Under the pieces are notes generated by a model, which was not told the origin of the DNA, did no database searches, and worked only from the letters and a program-made list of their open reading frames with translations. A DNA stretch of 64,000 nt from Alcaligenaceae bacterium (GTDB taxonomy: Bacteria; Pseudomonadota; Gammaproteobacteria; Burkholderiales; Burkholderiaceae_B), in the NCBI GenBank assembly GCA_013416405.1, contig JACCET010000009.1, forward strand, positions 87,524 to 151,523, given 5' to 3'. This document shows positions 35,424 to 45,283 of this stretch, in pieces. Every line of letters starts with the position of its first letter. Position 1 is the first letter of the stretch. Made by a program: the position numbers and the translations under genes.

Positions 35424-38165
35424 TCAGGCAATCTTGCCGTGGCAGTGCTTGTATTTTTTCCCGCTACCGCAAGGGCAGGGATCGTTACGGCCTACCTTGG
35501 GCACGCCTTCTGCACCTTGCTGAGCATTGCCTGCGGCCTGATCCAGGCCTGGATCTGCGCCGCTCAGGGCAGCATCGTAGTCTGAGTGATGGTAAGTCAC
35601 GTTCTCTAGCTGGGGCTCGGGTTCCTCGACCTCGACTTGCTCGGACGACTGGATACGGACGGTCATGAGCGTGCGCACGACCTCGTCGCGAATGCGGTCG
35701 AGCATGCTTGAGAACAGCTCGAAGGCCTCGCGCTTGAACTCTTGCTTGGGGTCTTTTTGCGCATAGCCGCGCAAATGTATGCCCTGGCGCAGATGGTCGA
35801 GTGCCGACAAATGATTGCGCCAGTTCGTATCTATGGACTGCAGCAGCATGGAACGCTCGAAGGGTGCCCAGCCTTCCTGACCAACCAGGTCGACCTTGAC
35901 CTGATACAGGCGCCGTCCTTCTTCCAGAACCTTATCCAGCAAATCATCGTCGGTCAGGTTGGATTCCTGCTCGAGCATGTCGACCAATGGCAAGGCGATC
36001 TGCCACTCGGCTTCCAGAGCAGCCTGCAGACCCTGCACATCCCACTGCTCTTCCATGGAGCCTTCCGGAATATAGGAGCGGAACTGATCGCTCAGGGCGG
36101 CACCGCGCAAATTGGCAATGGTGTCGGAAACGTCGGTCGATTCCAGCACTTCGTTGCGCTGCGCATACAGCACTTTGCGCTGGTCGTTGGACACGTCGTC
36201 GTATTCGAGCAACTGCTTGCGAATATCGAAGTTGCGTGCCTCGACCTTGCGCTGGGCCGACTCGATGGAGCGCGACACCATTTTGGCTTCTATAGGCTCG
36301 CCCTCGGGCAAGCGCAGCCGCTCCATGATGGCACGCACGCGGTCACCGGCAAAGATGCGCATCAGCGAATCTTCCAGCGACAGGTAAAAACGCGAGGATC
36401 CGGGATCGCCCTGGCGGCCAGCACGGCCACGCAACTGATTGTCGATACGACGGGACTCGTGACGCTCGGTACCTATGATGCGCAAACCGCCGGCCGCCTT
36501 CACGGCTTCGTTGTCGGGCGCCCACTCAGTCTTGATGGTAGCGATGCGCGCTTCTTTTTCCTGGTCTGTCAGGGAAGCATCGGCGCGCAGCAAGTCAACC
36601 TGCTTCTCGACGCTGCCGCCGAGCACAATGTCGGTACCCCGGCCCGCCATATTAGTGGCAATGGTAATGTGGCCAGGCTTGCCGGCCTCGGCAACAATTT
36701 CGGCTTCACGCGCGTGCTGCTTGGCATTGAGCACCGAGTGCGGCAATTTATCTTTGTTCAGCAGACCCGACAGCAGTTCGGAGTTTTCAATGCTGGTGGT
36801 GCCGACCAGCACGGGTTGTCCGCGCTCGTGACAATCTTTGATGTCGGCCAGTATGGCGTTGTACTTTTCAGCGTCGGTCTTGAAAACCTGGTCGTTCTGA
36901 TCATTACGCGCCATGGGACGATTGGTCGGCACAATGACGGTTTCCAAGCCATAAATGGACTGGAATTCATAGGCTTCGGTATCGGCCGTACCCGTCATGC
37001 CGGCCAGCTTGCCATACATGCGGAAGTAATTCTGGAAGGTAATGGACGCCAGCGTCTGGTTTTCGTTCTGGATCTTTACGCCTTCCTTGGCTTCCACCGC
37101 TTGGTGCAGGCCATCTGACCAGCGTCGGCCCGCCATCAGGCGGCCCGTGAACTCGTCGACGATGACGATTTCGTCATCTTGCACAACGTATTGCTGATCA
37201 CGGAAGAATAAGGTGTGCGCGCGCAGCGACACCATAAGGTGATGAACCAGCGAAATATGGCGCGGATCGTAAAGAGACTCGCCTTCAGGCAAGAGCCCAA
37301 CCTGAACCAGAACCTCTTCGGCCTTGATTTGTCCGGCTTCGGACAAATGCACCTGTTGGCCTTTTTCATCTACCCAAAAATCGCCCTCAGGTTCGGGTTC
37401 GTGAGGCTTGGGCTCGCCAGCCATGCGTGTGAGCATGGGTGGCACGACATTCATGCGTACATATAGGTCGGTGTTGTCTTCAGCCTGGCCGGAAATGATG
37501 AGCGGCGTACGCGCCTCGTCGATCAGGATGGAGTCAACCTCGTCGACGATGGCATAAAACAGCGGACGCTGACGGCGATCTTCGGCGCGATACTCCATGT
37601 TGTCGCGAAGATAATCAAAGCCGTATTCGTTATTGGTACCGTAGGTGATATCGGCCTGATACGCTGCCTTTTTTTCTTCGTTGTCTTGCTGCGGCACCAC
37701 GACACCGGTAGTCATGCCCAGGAAGGAGTACAGACGACCCATCCATTCGGCATCGCGGCGAGCCAGATAATCGTTGACGGTCACGACGTGCACACCCTCA
37801 GCTGCCAGCGCGTTCAAATAAACCGACAGGGTTGCCATCAGGGTTTTACCTTCACCCGTGCGCATTTCGGCGATTTTGCCGTTGTGCAACGCGATGGCGC
37901 CTACCAACTGAACGTCGAAATGGCGCATGCCGAATACGCGCTTACTGGCTTCACGCACGACGGCAAAGGCCTCGGGCAGAAGCTCATCGAGCGAGGCGCC
38001 ATCAGCGATACGCTGACGAAACTCGACGGTTTTCGCAGTCAGCTCGTGGTCGCTGAGCGACCCCATGCCGGGTTCAAGCGCATTGATTTGCGCGACCTGT
38101 TTGCGAAACTGTTTAAGTATGCGGTCGTTACGACTGCCAATTAGCTTTTTAAGCAGAGAAACCAT
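35424..38165 (-). CDS. secA: Preprotein translocase ATPase SecA
   Basis: SecA (913 aa), the motor that drives unfolded preproteins through SecYEG. Helicase-like motifs: MRTGEGKT (Walker A, about 102-109), [14 protein letters not shown] (Walker B region, about 208), and [10 protein letters not shown] and [13 protein letters not shown] in the second motor domain. The C-terminus ends with the SEC-C zinc motif [14 protein letters not shown], which binds SecB and phospholipids. Length is normal for betaproteobacteria. It is preceded on the same strand by the M23 peptidase gene with a 91-base gap. Confidence 0.97.
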   Translation of the reverse strand: MVSLLKKLIGSRNDRILKQFRKQVAQINALEPGMGSLSDHELTAKTVEFRQRIADGASLDELLPEAFAVVREASKRVFGMRHFDVQLVGAIALHNGKIAEMRTGEGKTLMATLSVYLNALAAEGVHVVTVNDYLARRDAEWMGRLYSFLGMTTGVVVPQQDNEEKKAAYQADITYGTNNEYGFDYLRDNMEYRAEDRRQRPLFYAIVDEVDSILIDEARTPLIISGQAEDNTDLYVRMNVVPPMLTRMAGEPKPHEPEPEGDFWVDEKGQQVHLSEAGQIKAEEVLVQVGLLPEGESLYDPRHISLVHHLMVSLRAHTLFFRDQQYVVQDDEIVIVDEFTGRLMAGRRWSDGLHQAVEAKEGVKIQNENQTLASITFQNYFRMYGKLAGMTGTADTEAYEFQSIYGLETVIVPTNRPMARNDQNDQVFKTDAEKYNAILADIKDCHERGQPVLVGTTSIENSELLSGLLNKDKLPHSVLNAKQHAREAEIVAEAGKPGHITIATNMAGRGTDIVLGGSVEKQVDLLRADASLTDQEKEARIATIKTEWAPDNEAVKAAGGLRIIGTERHESRRIDNQLRGRAGRQGDPGSSRFYLSLEDSLMRIFAGDRVRAIMERLRLPEGEPIEAKMVSRSIESAQRKVEARNFDIRKQLLEYDDVSNDQRKVLYAQRNEVLESTDVSDTIANLRGAALSDQFRSYIPEGSMEEQWDVQGLQAALEAEWQIALPLVDMLEQESNLTDDDLLDKVLEEGRRLYQVKVDLVGQEGWAPFERSMLLQSIDTNWRNHLSALDHLRQGIHLRGYAQKDPKQEFKREAFELFSSMLDRIRDEVVRTLMTVRIQSSEQVEVEEPEPQLENVTYHHSDYDAALSGADPGLDQAAGNAQQGAEGVPKVGRNDPCPCGSGKKYKHCHGKIA

Positions 38166-38256
38166 TCTTGTTTCATCAATGCAGACTTGCTACGAAGGGC
38201 GCAAGTCGACATGCCTGTATGGGTTGGCGGATAAATCCGCAGGAAAACGATACAGT

Positions 38257-39228
38257 TTAACGCACCTGAGCAGTGACGGCTTGAGCCACTTTGGAGGCAT
38301 CAGTTACCAGGCGATCTGGTGCCTGCTGCTCGGCCAGAAACAAGGTGGGATCCAGGGGGTGTCCGGCCATGCGCACTTCAAAATGCAGGTGTGAGCCGGT
38401 AGACCGCCCGGTTGAACCCACCCGCGCGATAAGCTGGCCCTTCTCGACCAGATCGCCCACCTTCACATTGAAGGACGAAGCATGCGCATAGCGCGTGACC
38501 AAACCGTTGCCATGGCTGATTTCCAGCAGCTTGCCATACCCTGTTGCATAGCGGGCCTGCGTGACCACTCCACCCGATGCCGCGTGTATGGGCGTGCCTT
38601 TCGGCGCCGCAAAATCCAACCCCTCATGCAGGGTATGACGGCCTGTTACCGGATTACGGCGCCAGCCGAAGGACGAGCTCAGGTAGGGGTAATCGACCGG
38701 CATGAGGGTGGGCAAGCTGGCCTCGACGCCAGTGCGCTTGGTCATGACCAGATCCAGCATGGCAAACCAGTCTTTCTGCTCGGAAAGCTGATGGGTGAGG
38801 ATATCGAGCTCGCGTCCCAGACCCTCGGCCGACCACGATGCGCCATGTGCCGTGGTGATATCATCCATGACAGGCGCAATGCTGACCTGCTCTATACTGG
38901 CCTGTACTTCCGGGTCGGTATAAGACACACCCGCCACTTGCGCCACTCGCTTGCTCAGGCCGTCCATGGCGATCAGCTTGGCCTGCAAGTCGCCAACTTT
39001 GCCGGCCAGCAGGTTTACGTTCTGACGCACATAGGCGGAGTCGCGCAAGGCCTGCTCAGTAATGACACGCTCTTGCTGAATTGACAGCACCGGCTGCTCG
39101 CTACGCTGCGACTGCACCCAGGCACCCGCCACGGCAGAGGCGCCCATGGCACCGACGACCAGCAAGCTTATTGCAATGACCTTGAGTCCTTTAGCGGTAG
39201 AATCAGCAGATCGATTCCGCATAAACAT
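38257..39228 (-). CDS. M23 family metallopeptidase (LytM domain), membrane-anchored
   Basis: A 323-aa envelope protein: short cytoplasmic start, one membrane segment (about 16-38, VIAISLLVVGAMGASAVAGAWV), a periplasmic helical region, and a C-terminal LytM domain. The zinc ligands are visible: HEGLDFAAPKG (HxxxD) and HLHFEVR (HxH), so an active peptidoglycan endopeptidase is expected, unlike degenerate EnvC/NlpD forms. A start at 39228 is chosen; longer in-frame starts overlap the divergent gene. It lies between secA and lpxC, close to the division cluster. Confidence 0.88.
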   Translation of the reverse strand: MFMRNRSADSTAKGLKVIAISLLVVGAMGASAVAGAWVQSQRSEQPVLSIQQERVITEQALRDSAYVRQNVNLLAGKVGDLQAKLIAMDGLSKRVAQVAGVSYTDPEVQASIEQVSIAPVMDDITTAHGASWSAEGLGRELDILTHQLSEQKDWFAMLDLVMTKRTGVEASLPTLMPVDYPYLSSSFGWRRNPVTGRHTLHEGLDFAAPKGTPIHAASGGVVTQARYATGYGKLLEISHGNGLVTRYAHASSFNVKVGDLVEKGQLIARVGSTGRSTGSHLHFEVRMAGHPLDPTLFLAEQQAPDRLVTDASKVAQAVTAQVR

Positions 39229-39260
39229 ATTTCTCACGTTAAATATCCTAAATACTGCGC

Positions 39261-39734
39261 ATGTCCAGACGTCACACAGACCCATCATCAGATGCCACCG
39301 CTGCCGTCCTGGCAGTCAGTTGGTTAAGCGACGACCAGCGCGGATCGCAAGTGTTGGCTGCCGCACGTGAACTGATAGCCGTGGAGGAGGCAGCAAAACA
39401 GGCCTTGCCCCCCGCATTGGCAGAGGTGTGCAAGGTGGCCCGTATAGAAAGACAGCAAATTACGCTGGCAGTTCCCGGTGCGGCCTATGCCGCAAAACTT
39501 CGGCAAGTTGCTCCCCGGATCATCCAGCTTTTGAACAGCAGAGGTTGGAACCTTACCCAAATCAGCGTCAGGGTTCAAGCCGGACTGGCCAAAACCCAGA
39601 CAAAAAAGCCAACCCGCGAGATCGTCCCGCTGGACGACACAGCGCTTAAGGCTTTTGAAACGCTACATAGCGGATTGCGCCCCGGGCCATTGGCCGATGC
39701 CGTACAACGACTTCTACGACATCATCAGCGCTAG
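39261..39734 (+). CDS. DUF721 (DciA-family) protein
   Basis: A 157-aa protein with a DUF721/DciA-like central region (LPPALAEVCKVARIERQQITLAVPGAAYAAKLRQVAPRIIQLL). DciA proteins load the replicative helicase DnaB in bacteria that lack DnaC. The N-terminal half carries the recognisable domain; the C-terminus is basic and variable. It is divergent from the M23 gene with a 32-base gap and converges on lpxC. Assigning helicase loading is by family and not shown for this short form. Confidence 0.72.
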   Translation: MSRRHTDPSSDATAAVLAVSWLSDDQRGSQVLAAARELIAVEEAAKQALPPALAEVCKVARIERQQITLAVPGAAYAAKLRQVAPRIIQLLNSRGWNLTQISVRVQAGLAKTQTKKPTREIVPLDDTALKAFETLHSGLRPGPLADAVQRLLRHHQR

Positions 39735-39765
39735 AACCCCGAACCGCGCGGATTCAGCCCTGTGC

Positions 39766-40689
39766 TCAGGCAAACTTCCACTCTTGCACTAAGGCCTTTG
39801 GAGCTGTGGCCGCCGACTCGTAAGTGACGAGCTCCCAGGCATCTTGCTGGGCAAGCAGGGCCCGGGCCAGCTGATTGTTCAGCCCGTGTCCGGATTTACA
39901 GGCCACATAACGTGCCACCAGAGGCTTGCCGATAAGATAAAGATCACCGATGGCATCAAGTATCTTGTGCTTGACGAACTCGTCGTCGAAGCGCAGGCCA
40001 TCGGTGTTCAGTACGCGGTATTCATCCATCACGATAGCGTTGTCCAGGCTGCCGCCACGAGCCAAGCCGGCGGCACGCAAGGCCTCGACCTCGCTGGCAA
40101 AGCCGAAAGTGCGGGCACGCGCTATCGTTTTGACGTAGGAATCTTTTGCAAAATCGACTTCGGCAAAATTGGCCGTGGAGTCGATGGCGGGATGATGAAA
40201 ATCGATACCGAAAGACAGCGCAAAGCCGTCGTAGGGTTCCAGGCGGGCCCATTTAAGGTCGTCGCCCTCGCCTTCTCTGACTTCTACGGTTTTCAAGACT
40301 CGCAAGAATTTCTTGGGTGCCGCCTGTTCTTCAAGGCCGGCCGAGCGCAGCAAATACACAAACGTACCGGCGCTGCCATCCATAATGGGGACTTCTTCGG
40401 CGGTCAGGTCGACGTGCAGATTGTCAACGCCCAACCCGGCCAGTGCCGACATCAGGTGTTCGACCGTAGAAACACGTACATTACCTTGCTGCAGCACAGA
40501 GGCCATGCGGGTGTTGCCCACTTGGTCGGCCAGCGCGGGAAGATCAACCACCTGAGGAAGGTCAACGCGATGAAACACAATACCGGTATTGGGCGCGGCT
40601 GGCCGCAGCGTGATCTCGACCCGTCGACCTGAATGCAGGCCAACCCCTTTGGTACTGATGGTTTTTTGAATAGTGCGCTGACGTAACAT
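39766..40689 (-). CDS. lpxC: UDP-3-O-acyl-N-acetylglucosamine deacetylase
   Basis: LpxC (307 aa), the committed zinc-dependent step of lipid A synthesis. Zinc ligands are in [14 protein letters not shown] (His near residue 79) and [17 protein letters not shown] (His and Asp near 238-242); the active-site His is in the AHKSGH-like segment [11 protein letters not shown] near 265. Length and order match the family. It is the last gene of the dcw-linked set, 268 bases after ftsZ, with its own leader holding a palindrome at 40751-40771. Confidence 0.96.
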   Translation of the reverse strand: MLRQRTIQKTISTKGVGLHSGRRVEITLRPAAPNTGIVFHRVDLPQVVDLPALADQVGNTRMASVLQQGNVRVSTVEHLMSALAGLGVDNLHVDLTAEEVPIMDGSAGTFVYLLRSAGLEEQAAPKKFLRVLKTVEVREGEGDDLKWARLEPYDGFALSFGIDFHHPAIDSTANFAEVDFAKDSYVKTIARARTFGFASEVEALRAAGLARGGSLDNAIVMDEYRVLNTDGLRFDDEFVKHKILDAIGDLYLIGKPLVARYVACKSGHGLNNQLARALLAQQDAWELVTYESAATAPKALVQEWKFA

Positions 40690-40750
40690 ATTTTTATTCG
40701 AGCAGAGTGCGGCAGGGCTTAAGGCGCCAGTGCCGCGAATGAGGGCTAGT

Positions 40751-40771
40751 TTAACCCGAATTGAGGGTTAA
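40751..40771. promoter_or_regulatory. Palindrome in the lpxC leader
   Basis: TTAACCC (40751-40757) and GGGTTAA (40765-40771) are a perfect 7-bp inverted repeat 60-80 bases before the lpxC start. It may be an operator or a leader hairpin; there is no T-run. Confidence 0.4.
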
Positions 40772-40851
40772 CCAGTAAATACTTATGTTTCAACTAACTT
40801 CATGAACTGCATGACAATTTTCTGAAAAACGCCCTTGTTTTCAGCACAACG

Positions 40852-40883
40852 GCGCATGACCCCCGGGGAAAGGGGCCATGCGC
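40852..40883 (-). terminator. Hairpin between ftsZ and lpxC
   Basis: GCGCATGaCCCC (40852-40863) pairs with GGGGcCATGCGC (40872-40883) with one mismatch. It lies 75 bases past the ftsZ stop on the minus strand. No T-run follows, so it is a weak or factor-dependent terminator, or an mRNA 3'-end stabiliser. Confidence 0.5.
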
Positions 40884-40957
40884 CTTGGAAACCGGCCTTG
40901 CATCAGCCGGGATGAGAGAGACGGAATTTACAGCTTTTTACGCTTTAAGCTCTGTAA

Positions 40958-42130
40958 TCAGTCAGCTTGCTTGCGCAAAAAGGCCGGAATATCAAAGTGA
41001 TCCATACCGGCGGTTTCAAGCGCACGCACCTGAGCCGAAGCCTGGCTACGCGGATTGCGTATTACGGCGGGAACGTCTGAATTGCCATAGTCGTGTCCGA
41101 CCATAGGCATATCATCGGTACCCGTGCGGCGCAACTCTTCGGCTGTGCTGGACACCAATTGAGGCCGCGATGCAGCCGGACGGCCCAAACCTGTGGCCAC
41201 CACGGTAACTCGCAGGTTTTCACCCATGGACTCGTCGTAGGCCGTACCGAAAACGATGGTTGCATCGTCAGAGGCGTAGCTGCGTATGGTATCCATGATT
41301 TCACGGGTTTCACGCATTTTCAGGGTACGGCTGGCGGTAATATTGACCAGCATGCCGCGTGCACCATGAAGATCAACACCTTCCAGCAAGGGGCAGGCAA
41401 TGGCACGTTCAGCCGCTTCGCGCGCACGATCAGCCCCGGCGGCAATCGAAGTGCCCATCATGGCCTGACCCTGCTCGCCCATAATGGTCTTGACGTCTTC
41501 AAAGTCAACGTTCACATTGCCTTCGACATTGATGATTTCAGCAATGCCTGCGCAGGCGTTATGCAGCACATCGTCAGCAGCCTTGAAGCAGTCGTCCTGA
41601 GTCGCGTCGTCGTCCATCAGGTCGTACAGGTTTTCGTTCAACACCACGATCAGCGAATGCACATGCTTGGACAGTTCGGAAATACCGTCTTCGGCCATTT
41701 TCATGCGCTTGCCGCCTTCAAACGAGAAAGGCTTGGTCACCACACCCACGGTCAAAATGCCCAATTCCTTGGCCACTTCAGCAACCACCGGGCCAGCGCC
41801 GGTACCGGTGCCACCACCCATGCCGGCCGTAATGAACACCATATTGGCGCCATTCAGGGCAGCACGAATTTCTTCGCGTGCTGTTTCGGCCGAAGCACGG
41901 CCTTGCTCTGGCTTGGCACCCGCACCCAAACCAGTGCGCCCCAGGCGGATTTGCACTGGCGCTTCGCTGGTGGCCAGCGCCTGCGCATCGGTATTGGCGC
42001 AGATAAAGTCCACACCGTGTACACCCGAACGTATCATATGGGCTACGGCATTGCCGCCCGCGCCGCCCACACCCACTACTTTAATGACAGTACCATTTGA
42101 GCTGGTATCGAGCATCTCAAAATTCATCAT
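40958..42130 (-). CDS. ftsZ: Cell division protein FtsZ
   Basis: Tubulin-like GTPase (390 aa) that forms the Z ring. The GTP signature GGGTGTGAGPVVA is at about residue 107, the first glycine loop GVGGAGGNAV at about 21, the T7-loop NVDFEDVKTIM at about 207. The C-terminal tail DHFDIPAFLRKQAD is the conserved peptide that binds FtsA and ZipA-like anchors. The start at 42130 (ATGATG) has GGAG six bases upstream. A 171-base gap separates it from ftsA, enough for its own promoter. Confidence 0.98.
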   Translation of the reverse strand: MMNFEMLDTSSNGTVIKVVGVGGAGGNAVAHMIRSGVHGVDFICANTDAQALATSEAPVQIRLGRTGLGAGAKPEQGRASAETAREEIRAALNGANMVFITAGMGGGTGTGAGPVVAEVAKELGILTVGVVTKPFSFEGGKRMKMAEDGISELSKHVHSLIVVLNENLYDLMDDDATQDDCFKAADDVLHNACAGIAEIINVEGNVNVDFEDVKTIMGEQGQAMMGTSIAAGADRAREAAERAIACPLLEGVDLHGARGMLVNITASRTLKMRETREIMDTIRSYASDDATIVFGTAYDESMGENLRVTVVATGLGRPAASRPQLVSSTAEELRRTGTDDMPMVGHDYGNSDVPAVIRNPRSQASAQVRALETAGMDHFDIPAFLRKQAD

Positions 42131-42263
42131 GATTGACTCCCTCACATTTCCAGAAAAGCGATAAATACAAAAAAATTCCCCAGTACTGCTTATTGTTCGG
42201 AATAGCCTCAAAAAAAGTAGCGCCAGCTTGAAAACTCGCACCTGATTTGAGGCATTTCCAGGA

Positions 42264-42303
42264 GCGGGCTTATCATGCCCGCCCATCAGGGCCTCTCGGC
42301 CCT
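42264..42303 (-). terminator. Two stacked hairpins between ftsA and ftsZ
   Basis: GCGGGC-TTATCAT-GCCCGC (42264-42282) and AGGGCC-TCTC-GGCCCT (42288-42303) lie at the very end of ftsA, the second overlapping its stop codon. Neither is followed by a clear T-run directly, though a TTTTTTT run lies about 50 bases further down on the minus strand. They may adjust the ftsA:ftsZ ratio by attenuation or mRNA protection. Confidence 0.4.
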
Positions 42304-43534
42304 AATTCATGAACCACTCCTTCATACGCGCCAGCAAGGTTTTGACGCTGCCTTTTTGCTGGGCAACCTTGCGGCCGCGGGCGCGTTGCAAACGGGCTTC
42401 GGACAGCAAACCCATTACGGTGGAAAAACGCGGATTGTGCATGACATCCGCCAGGCTGCCTTCATAGGCAGGCACGGCTACACGCACCGGTTTCAAAAAT
42501 ACGTCTTCGGCCAACTCGACGATGCCAGGCATCAGCGAAGTGCCGCCTGTCAGGACGACACCTGAGGCCAGCAAGTCTTCATAGCCCGATTCGCGCACTA
42601 TCTGCTGCACAAAGGTGAACAGCTCTTCGATACGCGGTTCGATCACGGCGCCCAGTGCCTGGCGCTTGACCTGGCGGTTGGGTCTATCGCCCAGGCCGGG
42701 CACTTCAATATGCTCGTCGGCGCTGGCCAGAACCTGTTTGGCAATGCCAAAGCGCAGCTTGATCTCTTCCGCGTCCGGCGTAGGGGTGCGCAGCATGGCG
42801 GCGATATCGCTGGTGATCTGGTCGCCGGCAATGGGAACCACCGCGGTATGGCGTATGGCGCCGCCCGTAAAGATGGCCACATCGGTCGTACCGCCACCGA
42901 CGTCGACCAGCACCACGCCCAGTTCTTTTTCATCCGAGGTCAGGCAGGCTAGGCTGGAGGCCAGGGGCTGAAGTATCAAATCCTGTACTTCCAGCCCGCA
43001 GCGGCGTACGCACTTGACGATGTTCTGGGCCGCACTGACGGCACCGGTCACGATATGCACCCGCACTTCAAGACGCAGCCCGCTCATGCCTATCGGTTCG
43101 CGTATGTCTTCCTGCGAATCCACAATGAACTCCTGCGTCAGCACGTGCAGCACCTGCTGATCAGTAGGAATATTGACCGCCTTGGCGGTTTCTATGACGC
43201 GGGCAACGTCGGTGGCCGTCACCTCTTTGTCCTTGACGGCAACCATGCCGCTGGAGTTGAAGCTGGTGATATGACTGCCCGCGATGCCGGTATACACCTC
43301 GCGTATCTTGCAGTCGGCCATCAGCTCGGCCTCTTCAAGTGCACGCTGTATCGAGTTGACGGTCGATTCGATATTGACCACTACCCCTTTGCGCATACCC
43401 TGGGATTCATGCTGGCCCAGGCCCAGTACTTCAAAACGTCCTTCCGGCAATATCTCGGCCACTACCGCCACCACTTTACTGGTGCCGATATCGAGTGCAA
43501 CGATCAGGTCTTTGATGTCACGGGTCATAGTCAT
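42302..43534 (-). CDS. ftsA: Cell division protein FtsA
   Basis: Actin-like protein (410 aa) that tethers FtsZ to the membrane and recruits late divisome proteins. Starts MTMTRDIKDLIVALDIGTSK, with phosphate-1 loop DIGTSKV at about 15; VDVGGGTTDVAIF (about 210) and GVVLTGGTSLMPG (about 342) are the other nucleotide-binding blocks. The C-terminal amphipathic targeting helix is LLARMKEWFMN. The start directly follows the ftsQ stop (TAAATG); a second ATG two codons on is an alternative. Confidence 0.97.
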   Translation of the reverse strand: MTMTRDIKDLIVALDIGTSKVVAVVAEILPEGRFEVLGLGQHESQGMRKGVVVNIESTVNSIQRALEEAELMADCKIREVYTGIAGSHITSFNSSGMVAVKDKEVTATDVARVIETAKAVNIPTDQQVLHVLTQEFIVDSQEDIREPIGMSGLRLEVRVHIVTGAVSAAQNIVKCVRRCGLEVQDLILQPLASSLACLTSDEKELGVVLVDVGGGTTDVAIFTGGAIRHTAVVPIAGDQITSDIAAMLRTPTPDAEEIKLRFGIAKQVLASADEHIEVPGLGDRPNRQVKRQALGAVIEPRIEELFTFVQQIVRESGYEDLLASGVVLTGGTSLMPGIVELAEDVFLKPVRVAVPAYEGSLADVMHNPRFSTVMGLLSEARLQRARGRKVAQQKGSVKTLLARMKEWFMN

Positions 43535-44326
43535 TTACTTCGTAGAGATACTGGAAACAGGGGCCAACGTAATAGCAAAACCGTTGGGATAACGTAAATC
43601 TGCACTGCTGATGGCACGTCCATCCAGCCGTTCATTCAATTGGGGCCAGGCGTGCACAAAACGTGCTATGCGGGCGGCAAAAGGCAAAGCGCCCGAGCGG
43701 CCATGCGGGTCGGCCACATCGGCGGCCGGATCGCGACCCAGGCTCAGCCGCACGCCATCGGACAGCTGCACTTCCCAGGCATAGCGCGGGCTGAGCGTGA
43801 CTTCCTGCACACTCAGGCTAAGTGGCGCAAACCAGCGGGCCAGTTCTGCATAGCGCTGCACCACCAGTCGTTCGGAGCTGCCTGGCCCATTCAATTGCGG
43901 CAAATTGGCATCGTCGGCCAGCTCTCCCTGGTTGGCCGTAAACGACTCACCCCAGGTGTTGATCATCTGGTTTTCGTTCCACAAGGCCAGCGGCTGCTGC
44001 TCTTCTATCTTCACGCTCAAAGCATTCGGCCATACACGGCGTATCTGGGCATGACGCACCCAGGGCACGGTTTCTATCAAATGCCGGGTATCGTCAAGAT
44101 TGACCGAAAAAAAGTTGCCCGCCACGCGCCCCGCTATGGTCGCCTGCACACCAGCCGCCGTTACATAACTGAAGGCATCCGATTGCAAGGGCTCGATCTG
44201 AATCGTGGAGATCGCAAAATAAGGCCTTTGCGCCACCCACATGACGGCGCCCGCAATCAAAGCACACACGGCCAGCAGAGCTAGCGTGTTTGCAATGAAG
44301 TTGGTCAGGCGCGCATCCGAGAACAC
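43535..44326 (-). CDS. ftsQ: Cell division protein FtsQ
   Basis: Bitopic membrane protein (263 aa) of the FtsQ-FtsL-FtsB subcomplex. One transmembrane segment (about 11-31, LALLAVCALIAGAVMWVA) is followed by a POTRA domain (FAISTIQIEPLQSDAFSYV) and the FtsQ beta domain (VRHAQIRRVWPNALSVKIEEQQPLALW). It lies 9 bases after ddlB and directly before ftsA. Confidence 0.93.
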   Translation of the reverse strand: MFSDARLTNFIANTLALLAVCALIAGAVMWVAQRPYFAISTIQIEPLQSDAFSYVTAAGVQATIAGRVAGNFFSVNLDDTRHLIETVPWVRHAQIRRVWPNALSVKIEEQQPLALWNENQMINTWGESFTANQGELADDANLPQLNGPGSSERLVVQRYAELARWFAPLSLSVQEVTLSPRYAWEVQLSDGVRLSLGRDPAADVADPHGRSGALPFAARIARFVHAWPQLNERLDGRAISSADLRYPNGFAITLAPVSSISTK

Positions 44327-44335
44327 TGAATTCTC

Positions 44336-45283
44336 CTAAACAGCGGGCGGCATCTGCACTTTGCAGCTGGCCGTCGATAAAATTTCAAGACACAGGTCGG
44401 CATAACTCATGCCATCCGCCTTGGCCCCCATGGGGACCAGCGAATGGCTGGTCATGCCTGGCGACGTGTTGATTTCCAGCAGCCAGGGCTTGCCTGCCTG
44501 ATCCAGCATGAAATCGGCCCGGCCCCAGCCTTCGCAACCTATGGCCATGTAGGCCTGTTCGGCAATCCGGCGTATGGACGCGCTCAGGGCGTCATCCAGC
44601 GGCGCCGGGCACAGGTACTGGGTATCGTTGGATATATATTTGTGGTCGTAGTCGTAGTTACCATCAGGAGCCACGATTTCGATAATGGGCAAGGCGCGCG
44701 TTGACTTACCCTTGCCCAACAAGGCAACCGTAAGCTCGCGGCCGGCGATAAACTGCTCGGCCAGCACTTCTTCGTCGTATTGGGCAGCCAACTGATAGGC
44801 TGCGCGCAGACCGTCCAGCTCATTGACCTTGGTCACGCCCAGCGTAGAGCCTTCGTGCGGCGGCTTGATGATCAAAGGCAGGCCCAGCTCGGCCGCAACA
44901 GCCGCCAGATCTGAATCCGGCGTCAGGACAGCATATCGGGGAGTCGGTAATTCATGCTGCAGCCAGAGCTGCTTGGTCATGATCTTGTCCATGGCCAGCG
45001 ATGACGCCAAGGTACCACTGCCGGTGTAAGGCAAGCCCATCAATTCCAGTGCGCCTTGCAGCGTGCCATCTTCACCATGTCGTCCGTGCAGAGCAATGAA
45101 CACACTGCTGAAACCTGCGTTGATCAGATCCACCAGGGTGTAGCGACCGGTATCGAACAAATGTGCATCAACGCCCACGCTGCTCAGCGCCTCGTGTACG
45201 CCCTGGCCCGACATCAGCGAGACCTCCCGCTCTGCGGATCGGCCTCCGTACAATACCCCTACACGACCATATTTTCCGTTCAC
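44336..45283 (-). CDS. ddl: D-alanine--D-alanine ligase
   Basis: DdlB-type ATP-grasp ligase (315 aa) making D-Ala-D-Ala for the pentapeptide. [15 protein letters not shown] at about 12 is the N-terminal signature; [12 protein letters not shown] at about 64 is next; the ATP-grasp lid and metal region end in [27 protein letters not shown]. All key blocks are present. It overlaps the murC stop by four bases (ATGA). Confidence 0.96.
   Translation of the reverse strand: MNGKYGRVGVLYGGRSAEREVSLMSGQGVHEALSSVGVDAHLFDTGRYTLVDLINAGFSSVFIALHGRHGEDGTLQGALELMGLPYTGSGTLASSLAMDKIMTKQLWLQHELPTPRYAVLTPDSDLAAVAAELGLPLIIKPPHEGSTLGVTKVNELDGLRAAYQLAAQYDEEVLAEQFIAGRELTVALLGKGKSTRALPIIEIVAPDGNYDYDHKYISNDTQYLCPAPLDDALSASIRRIAEQAYMAIGCEGWGRADFMLDQAGKPWLLEINTSPGMTSHSLVPMGAKADGMSYADLCLEILSTASCKVQMPPAV

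Noticed and set aside
35742..37118. 458-codon open frame on the plus strand opposite secA
   Set aside because: Antisense to conserved SecA motor motifs; no recognisable domain and no ribosome binding site.
41093..42100. 335-codon open frame opposite ftsZ
   Set aside because: Antisense to the FtsZ GTPase domain; no independent evidence.
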